Assembly (NCBI RefSeq): GCF_025024155.1
Contig: NW_026251740.1
Location: 124,001-188,000, forward strand
Reading direction: 5' to 3'
Length of the DNA: 64,000 bases
Source of the DNA: Gamsiella multidivaricata
Lineage: Eukaryota; Mortierellomycota; Mortierellomycetes; Mortierellales; Mortierellaceae
Shown here: positions 57,623 through 64,000 of the stretch, piece by piece
Position numbering within the stretch: position 1 is the first letter of the stretch
Layout of the letters: each line of letters begins with the position of its first letter
Notes under the pieces: model-generated
Database searches by the model: none
The model's input: only the letters and a program-made list of their open reading frames with translations
What the model was told of the DNA's origin: nothing
Made by a program: the position numbers and the translations under genes

Positions 57623-58046
57623 TACTTGCAGCATCGTCAATCCAAAATAAAGGCAGCATTGTCCAGCAAACAATGGGAAGGCACATTCAAGCAACGGGAA
57701 GTGTATTGTGTTACACACATCGACTCGACTCATTGTCGCTCTCGATTTGATCTCATTTATCAGATATGTGGACCGAAACTGCATCCAGACCAAAAAGCGC
57801 AGGCGGAAGCATGATCAAATCAAAAACATATAAACAGCGTATTGATTGTGCAATTGCGCATTTTTTATAAGAATATATTTACATGGGCGAAGGACAAAGT
57901 GAAAATTTAGGCTGAAAGATTGCGAGCAAGATTAGAACGAACGCAATTGGGTGAGAGGACAAAGGAGGTGCCCGCAAATTAGAACAAGACCGCCAGACGC
58001 GCGCTAGAGTCTTAAGCCATGACGCCGCTTCCTGATTGCTGGTTGT
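57623..58046. other. intergenic between convergent genes
   Basis: 3' flanks of FAM32A and the STF2-like gene; AT-rich, no gene. Confidence 0.45.
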
Positions 58047-59121
58047 TTACGATGCCGATGTGGAAGAGGTAGCGTTTTCGTCAGCATCGCGCTGTTCACC
58101 ATAATCCTCCGCCTCTTCACTGGTGTTGGATCCACCGTTCTGAAGACGACTGAATGTCTCGGCATCGATCACCTATTGGGGTTTGATCGAGTTGACTTAG
58201 TTCTAATGCAAATGAGAGGTACCACGATGCTGCGGCAGAATATGGGAGGTGGGCGAACTTTCAACTGGTTCTTGCCTGGGGCATCAATGAACGTGTAGTT
58301 ATGACTGACTGATCGCGTGAGAGTTGAGAGCGATAATGCAAAAATTACATCCAACCCAACGCTATATTGGAATTCATGCGAAGAGGATGCTTTTGCCGTG
58401 TGGGAAAAAAAAAAGAAACTAAACTAAAAATGCGCTGGAGTAATTGCAACGGTCTCTTTCTTCAGCAATAAACCACGGTGACTTACAGTGATCTTGTTCT
58501 CAGGAGGAGATATGGCCATGTTGCTATCGCCGATTCCACGGCGAACGAAGAAAAAAAGGGCAAAGCAGAAAGGAAACGTCGGAGTATTAGTATGACAAGC
58601 ATAGCAATGTAGAAGGGATTAGAGTTGCGTTTCACTGACTGCTTCGCAGAGAAAAAAGACAGGGAAATGAAAAAAGAGAGCGTTTCCTGTCACGTCGTTT
58701 CTATGGTCGTGTGGATTGCCACTATTCGGAGTGCTCTGGGAACACAAAGAGATGCCCTTCCAGCAACTGCGGTGGCGTCAAGAACCATAGACGACTAGAG
58801 CTCTCTTGTCTCTTTATCGTTTTATACCTCAAAGCGGAGGATTGCTCCTGTCTATCGAGCTCGCATCCTAGGACGCCCCAGTTGCGATGTCCGGCTCCTG
58901 CCTTCTTTGGGATAGCCCTGGGATCAGCGCCGTTTCTGATACGAGGAAAGCGAACAGTAGACAGACATAAGAAGTCAGTATGTTTCGTTGGGGGTACTTG
59001 GTTTGAATCGTGTAGAAATGCAGGAGTCAAAGGGCCTGGTCTCTGCCCTTTACCTCGAGACGTGGCGGTCGCGCTGGGCAACGGCAGGATCTTTGTAGTC
59101 GCCAGTGCGGGTGCGAGTCAT
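58047..59121 (-). CDS. Stf2-like small HABP4/SERBP1-family protein
   Basis: Resembles yeast Stf2 (ATPase-stabilising factor, later linked to desiccation tolerance) and the wider HABP4/PAI-RBP1 group of ribosome/RNA-binding proteins. Exons, 5' to 3': 59054-59121, 58828-58935, 58487-58523, 58047-58172; 112 aa. Landmarks: MTRTRTGDYKDPAVAQRD (family start MTRT), NGADPRAIPKKAGAGHRNWG (the GxGxxNWG motif) and GVLGCELD. Then SNMAISPPENKITVIDAETF, which crosses the 37-nt third exon, and an acidic Ser/Glu tail. All phases close. The Stf2 or HABP4-like assignment rests on the N-terminal half; a direct F1-ATPase role is not implied. Confidence 0.78.
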
Positions 59122-59449
59122 TGTGCTTAGTTCTTTATAAAGAGTGTGTTGATGTAGTAGAGATTCCGTGTATGGAGTGGCTGAGTGACAAGAAGGAAGA
59201 CGAGTGGAAGAAAGAGAGGACGGAAGAAAGGAAGAGAGAAAGGAAGAGGTCGACAAAATAAAAGAAATAAAAGAAACAAGAGACACCCCGTCGCGTGAGT
59301 GGTGAGGGCCATTCTGTGGGCATGTTTCTGCCTCTCCACTTCCTAGAGGCTTTGTGCGCCCTGTTTCTCCCTGCAGCTGAAACCATACACTTTAGGGCCA
59401 TATCTATAGTCCAGCTCTTTAGCTTGGCTAGATGACACTTGTCTATCTG
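59122..59449. other. STF2-like promoter and intergenic
   Basis: Purine-rich sequence (about 59195-59285) upstream of the STF2-like start; no gene. Confidence 0.4.
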
Positions 59450-62400
59450 TTAGCATCGCTCATAGTATAGAAGATATGCCTCGCTTGCCAAGACTTCTTG
59501 AAGCGTTGCTGGCCGCACATGCGTGTCGCCGCAATAAATCCATTGTCTCGCGTCCTGTTCCTCCTTCGACTCCGTGTCTATCGTCGAGGGTTTCTCTGCT
59601 TCCGTAGATGGCCTAGAAGGTTGCTTGCTTGTCTCAGAGACGACCGCCGGAGGTACACCCGCCTTCTTGGCCTGCTCTCCTTTCTTCTTTCCACCCTTCT
59701 TTTGGTTATTTTGGGCCAAAAGAACTGCCAATGGAATGTCTGGTAAATCGATGCCATGGGAAGCAACTGTAGATAGGGATGCAGACGACGTCTTGTCCTT
59801 GTCTGTAGCCGGTGGAGGAACTTCGACCTTCGATGAAAGGACATAATTGGTATAGTGTCCTGTACCGAGGGAGCCTTGGTGCACAGTAGCGCCGTACAAC
59901 CTGTACTTGGTCGTGTCCTTCACACCCTCTTTGTCATTCTCGGCCTCCTTTCCCACTCCTTCACCACTAGCGTCCAAAATCTCCTTCTCGAGTATGCAGT
60001 AGGGAGCCATGTCAAGTTCGACCGGAATATCGACCCGGTCCTCGATCTTCCGCATCATCCCAAATCTTGAAGTACTCTGCTCGAATCGTTTCAAGTGCAA
60101 GATCAAGGTCGGAGGCAGGCTCGAGATCAAATACCTCTTGTACGCTCTGCGCATAATGTACGACGGCTCTCGAGTGGGCTGATCATTATCCGAAATCGAC
60201 TTGGCCTCATTTGATGCTTGACGGTTCAGGTCTGGTCCATTCGTGCTCTCTTTGTTGCCTTCCTCTTCGTCCGTGGGCTCGACCTTAGTCTCTTCGATAG
60301 AACCCTCCATTTCTGTCTGCTGCTTCTCTGTAGGTGTAGCGTTATCTTGCGCTGAATGTCCGTAGGATTTCACCAGCTTGTAGCAGTTCTCACACGCAAA
60401 CTTGTTTTCACCATCGAGACAGTCGACGTTTGTGAACTGGCCGAGAGAGCGCTCAATTGAGAGTGCATCAGAACCAGACTGGAGGGATACGTTCTTGAGC
60501 AGCTTCTCAACATGCTGTAGATGCGCATCAGATCCCTGATCGGCCTTGGAGATACTATATTTGTCATCTCCAGGGCCCGGTGTAGAGATGTCAAAACCAG
60601 CAGCCCTGGATCTGGCACGGAGCAAATCCTTCAAACTTCCGCCTCCCACCTCCTCGGATGCGCCTTTAACGGGAAGAGATAGGTCAAAGTAGTCTTCGTA
60701 TGCATAAGAACACTACATGAAGCCAACGGTAATAAAATTGTGCATCATGTTAGTCGGTCCCACATTCTTCACCTACAAACGAAATCGATATGTTTCACCC
60801 TACACTTACCTTCTTGCATGAATGGCAAACGATGACACTGACCAACTTCCCAGAAAAACAGCTGTCGATGAATGGGACATATTTTGGTGGCGCACCGTTG
60901 TGTTCACTGTTGGTGGCAACAGATCCTTTGATGGACGAGGCTGTGCCATTTTCGCCCGCCACAGTCTTTTTGATAAGATCAATCTCCTCCTGCCGGATGC
61001 CATCGAATAAGTATCGCATGAGCTCCTGACTATCCTGTTCTCTAAAGCCCCGAAAGACTTTCCATTTCTTTGCAATCTGGGTGAACAAATCTCGAGGCGC
61101 GACGATCCCGCCCTGCTGCTTCCACATGGTGAACAGAAAGTCCTTGAACGTCGTTGTCAAAGGGCCGAGGCCAGTGTCTGTTCTGGCTGATAAAGAGATC
61201 GGTGGTTCTGAACGACCTTTCTCGGAGAGAATGGTTTTGAGCGATCTCGTTTCCACCAGCACCTGCATAACCGAGTTGAAGAAACAGGTGTTGCCGAGAT
61301 TTTGTAGGCCTGGCGTAAAAACCTTGATCTTGGTGTTGGTAGGGCTTGCGGCAGCTCCCTTGAATTTTTTAGCCAGCGCAACAGATGCCGCTAATAGAGC
61401 ATGTGAAATCGTAGAGGTGGGGTGTTTAGTGAAGGGCTCTCTTGGACACGGCCCCAAATATCCATGTCGTACCTAACATGTAACTAACATCTCATCTTGA
61501 CCTGTCTAGCCTGGAGGATTCTTGCAAGAACGGACTGGCATTCTTGCGCGACAGGATTCTTATTCTTGGATGTCATGAGCTGGTCGTCACAATCGTAGCA
61601 CCTTCAAGTGAGCAACGCATAGAACGTGTTAGTTCCGGGCCTCCTGCTATCATAAAAGGAATCAGCAGTTCCTGTAATCTTACCAGCAGTCCAAGGACGC
61701 GAGATTAATAGCCAAAGGATGACCGTCTCTCTTTCCGTCGCGATGAGCGAGTGCATGTTTCTTGTGCGCTCTCCCGCAGTTGATTTCGCCACACGACAGA
61801 CACATCCATAGTGCATCTGGAGGCAAACTCTCAGGCATGGTATCATTGATCGCCAATGCGGCCAAGGTGGTGTCGAATCCCTGCGTTAGCCTTTTGATTC
61901 TGCTGCGGTCTACAACACAGCCTTGGCAATGGTCCCAATCCTTGTTCTGAGCGACCAATCGTCGAAACTGGGCTGGTTTGATAGCATCCTTGATATGCTG
62001 GCATTTCTCAATTCCTTCCCCGAACTGAGCGTCGTTGATAGTATTAAGTAAAAGTACATCGCTGTCGTCTGTCGATTGCTGTCGCTGTTGCTCCTGTTGT
62101 TCCTGTTGCTGCTGCTCTGTGTCCTCTTCTCTTTGTATGGATGACTGGAGTGATGCTTCAATGGCTCCCGAAAGAATAAATTCTTCCACGGTGGCGATCT
62201 CCGCGTTCTCGGCACTCTTTGCGGAGTCTGAAATGACCTCTGCTAGGATTGCCTCGTCTATTGAGGTGGGGCAGTTGATGGCCAAGTGCATGGGCCAGGA
62301 GCCGCAGAGGGGGGAATGTCAAATTGGTGGCGTAAAAATGCCCTGGCCAGCATGAACAACGAACAACGATGACAAGGGGATGCCATGGCATTCCCTGCTT

Positions 62401-62493
62401 ACCGGCGGCGAAATCACCTTGACTGGGACCTCGACCGCCTGTGCCTGGTCTCTTGTTTTTGCGTTTATCCGACTTTTTCTTCTTTCCTGCCAT
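59450..62493 (-). CDS. USP16/USP45-like ubiquitin-specific protease with ZnF-UBP
   Basis: Cysteine deubiquitinase; animal USP16 acts on histone H2A, while USP45 acts on other substrates. Exons, 5' to 3': 62403-62493, 61684-62257, 61489-61601, 60810-61390, 59450-60712; 873 aa. The N terminus is basic (MAGKKKKSDKRKNKR). A UBP zinc finger (about 115-230) supplies CQH, CQGC, CLSCGEINCGR and the His cluster HALAHRDGKRDGH. The catalytic domain starts with the Cys box PGLQNLGNTCFFNS (Cys about 295). Zinc ribbon CxxC pairs follow (CHSCKK, CENCYK). The His box is YGATVHQGSLGTGHYTNYV (about 730-750). It ends ASEAYLLYYERC. The third-exon donor GTTAGT was chosen over GTCAAG because only it keeps frame. 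A Gln-rich insert lies near 80-92. Confidence 0.92.
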
Positions 62494-62943
62494 TCTTTTA
62501 AGCTGTCCGGGATTGAGAGAACACTGGTGGGGTTGAATGGGTGATTCATTGGTCTTTTCAACCACACACGCATATGGCACCACTGACAAACGTGACCTCA
62601 ACGCCCGGTTACGCGTCCCTTAGTGGCGTTCTTGCGTAACCCTTGGAGGATCCCCCATAAAACCTTGTCTGTCCATTCGAGGACAAGTCCTATTTTTGAA
62701 AAGTCAATCAATTTTTTTGATATGTAAAGTAATCGGCAAAGTATGATAGCTGTCGGCGGAATATCAGGGGCCTACTGCATTCCCATGCAGAATGACCATA
62801 AAGTGATCAAATGAATGAGCCATGATCATCAATTCGTACAAAGTGCCAATGGCAGCGAAAAAGGAAAAACCTTTATTGACAATAAAGACATGGTCCACGG
62901 GGGTAATGGAGTTGGATGAGAAGGACTCTTCTCCGAAGGCCAC
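62494..62943. other. intergenic
   Basis: USP16/45-like promoter and 3' flank of the right-edge gene; no gene seen. Confidence 0.4.
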
Positions 62944-64000
62944 CTACAAGGCCAGGTCGTCGTCATCATGCATGATCGGTCTGCCATAGTCCATACTTGA
63001 CTTGCGGTCGCGTCGCTGAGTCTTGGATGGGATAAACAAGACAAACGGAAGGTCACGCTTGCGGGGCGGAGGGGTCGTTGGTCTCTGAGGTGGTGGTTCC
63101 ATGATGTTCGACGTTGTTGGTTGGACTGCATAAGTTCCTGATGCTATGTGAGATGCTGCGAATGTAGGGGTGACAGGCGCCACAGCAGCCGGCGTGCTTG
63201 TTGGGGAGGAGATCAGGGGTGTGGATGCCGACGGCGACCATGCCACAGGCGTAGACGTTGAGCGTGGGGTTGCTGGTGACGAGAGGTCTGCGCCGACGGG
63301 GAACGTTGAGCGCGGTGTGGCTGGGGAGGACACAAGTGTAGCGGTGGCCTTCTTAGTATACAAAGCCATGTGGGCCTATGCGGTACAGCCACAATGTTAG
63401 CCATCGCTCTTGAACATATGAATACCATGCAGCCATCTTGAAGAAAGTACGTACCCGAAAGCCGAGCAGCACCTCAAATGATCGGGAGCTCAGAAAAGCA
63501 TCTAACTTGATGTATCCAGATGGCAGCCACACCTTCTCTTGAGTGGATCGACCAGCACCAATGATGTCGCCGTATCGTCGCAGAGTGTAAAAATCAATGG
63601 ACAGGGCACGAGTTTCCGCGATGATAGGATGCCATTGTGCGACGTCAAGCCCCTTCTCCTCCAGGGCCAGGAGGATGGCGGTATTCAGGCGAACACTTTT
63701 TCCCTGCTGAACCTGGCAGACGTGGTCGCTAACTTCGGGCTTACACTCAAACACGCAAATTTCGTCCGCCCAGGACTTGTCGACAAAGACCCTAATTGTC
63801 ATGTCCACTTTTCTGGAGCTTGTACTGGTCGCCATCTTACCGCCAAACACGCTTTCGGTCAAAGAGCGAGACTCCCGTGATGCCCTGCTGCCTAGCTCGC
63901 CACTATGTATAACGATTAAATAAATACATAAAGATGTTGGACAATAAGCTGCATGATCGTTTTCTGAATGCGACTGAACTTGTCATCAAGTCTACTTACG
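62944..64000 (-). CDS. unrecognised protein, 5' part beyond window
   Basis: Exons 63455-63902 and 62944-63375 are clear. A GTAAGT donor at 63994-63999 leaves base 64000 as the last base of an upstream exon, so the gene starts outside the window (97-nt intron). The first visible exon reads through an internal ATG (MATSTSSRKVDMTIRVF), preceded by a Ser/Arg/Glu-rich stretch that is open in the same frame. That ATG is therefore probably not the start. The middle is ordered (SWADEICVFECKPEVSDHV, LSIDFYTLRRYGDIIGAG). The last 144 codons are Pro/Ser/Thr-rich with repeated SSPATPRST-like units, ending in an acidic MHDDDDLAL. No family is recognised. Confidence 0.6.

Noticed and set aside
1..64000. 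CRISPR arrays, bacterial operons, rRNA or tRNA genes
   Set aside because: No spaced direct repeats of CRISPR type, no Shine-Dalgarno-linked gene strings and no cloverleaf with a GGTTCRA box were seen by eye. The gene structures are clearly eukaryotic. A tRNA scan could still find something I missed.

Overview
The window is nuclear DNA of a filamentous, early-diverging fungus, most likely Mortierellomycota (Mortierella-like). The evidence is mostly gene content: a fungal KCH-type potassium channel, Atg20-like and Ypp1-like proteins, a PRM10/ThrE membrane protein and an Stf2-like protein. These sit beside genes usually lost from yeasts: a MYSM1-like deubiquitinase, Gemin7 and FAM32A. Genes carry many introns of about 80-130 nt with GTAAGT-like donors, and protein tails are long and low-complexity. 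The placement is by recognition only; no search was run.

Layout. Left edge to 8 kb: a secreted His/Lys-rich protein cut by the window edge, a seven-exon KCH channel (minus) and an unrecognised 547-aa protein (plus). 10-22.5 kb: a PRM10-like transporter (plus) convergent with the nuclear HtrA protease NMA111 (minus), then the TPR protein YPP1/TTC7 (minus). 23.6-26.5 kb: a SANT-MPN (MYSM1-like) histone deubiquitinase. 26.5-31 kb is gene-poor and looks like the promoter and 5' leader of a GLI-like C2H2 transcription factor (31-33.5 kb).

33.5-38.9 kb is an island of decayed or unrecognised material: an unknown spliced minus-strand gene and a frameshifted Crypton/Ndc10-like tyrosine recombinase. 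38.9-48.1 kb is dense and housekeeping: mitochondrial ribosomal protein bL34m, a small membrane protein, the Rab GTPase YPT1, a Gemin7-like Sm-fold protein, an ATG20-like sorting nexin and a tandem-BTB protein. 49.6-51.7 kb holds a 70-bp minisatellite and a possible TIR element. 51.8-64 kb holds a glutathione S-transferase, a short-chain dehydrogenase, a decayed transposase-like remnant, a nucleolar-type zinc-finger protein, FAM32A, an STF2-like protein, a USP16/45-like ubiquitin protease and the 3' part of an unknown gene running off the right edge.

Themes: Ypt1, Atg20 and Ypp1 serve membrane traffic and phosphoinositide supply; USP16-like and MYSM1-like enzymes point to two routes for H2A deubiquitination; Gemin7 and FAM32A fit an intron-rich genome. 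These are ordinary eukaryotic loci, not an operon-like system, and I found no convincing new multi-gene system. The items most worth checking are the in-frame open reading past the Gemin7 stop codon, the SWIRM-less MYSM1, the recombinase relic and the TIR element. Five genes (bL34m, YPT1, Gemin7, FAM32A, STF2-like) are built of exons so short that they are visible only after splicing by hand. In all spliced models given, exon lengths sum to a multiple of three.
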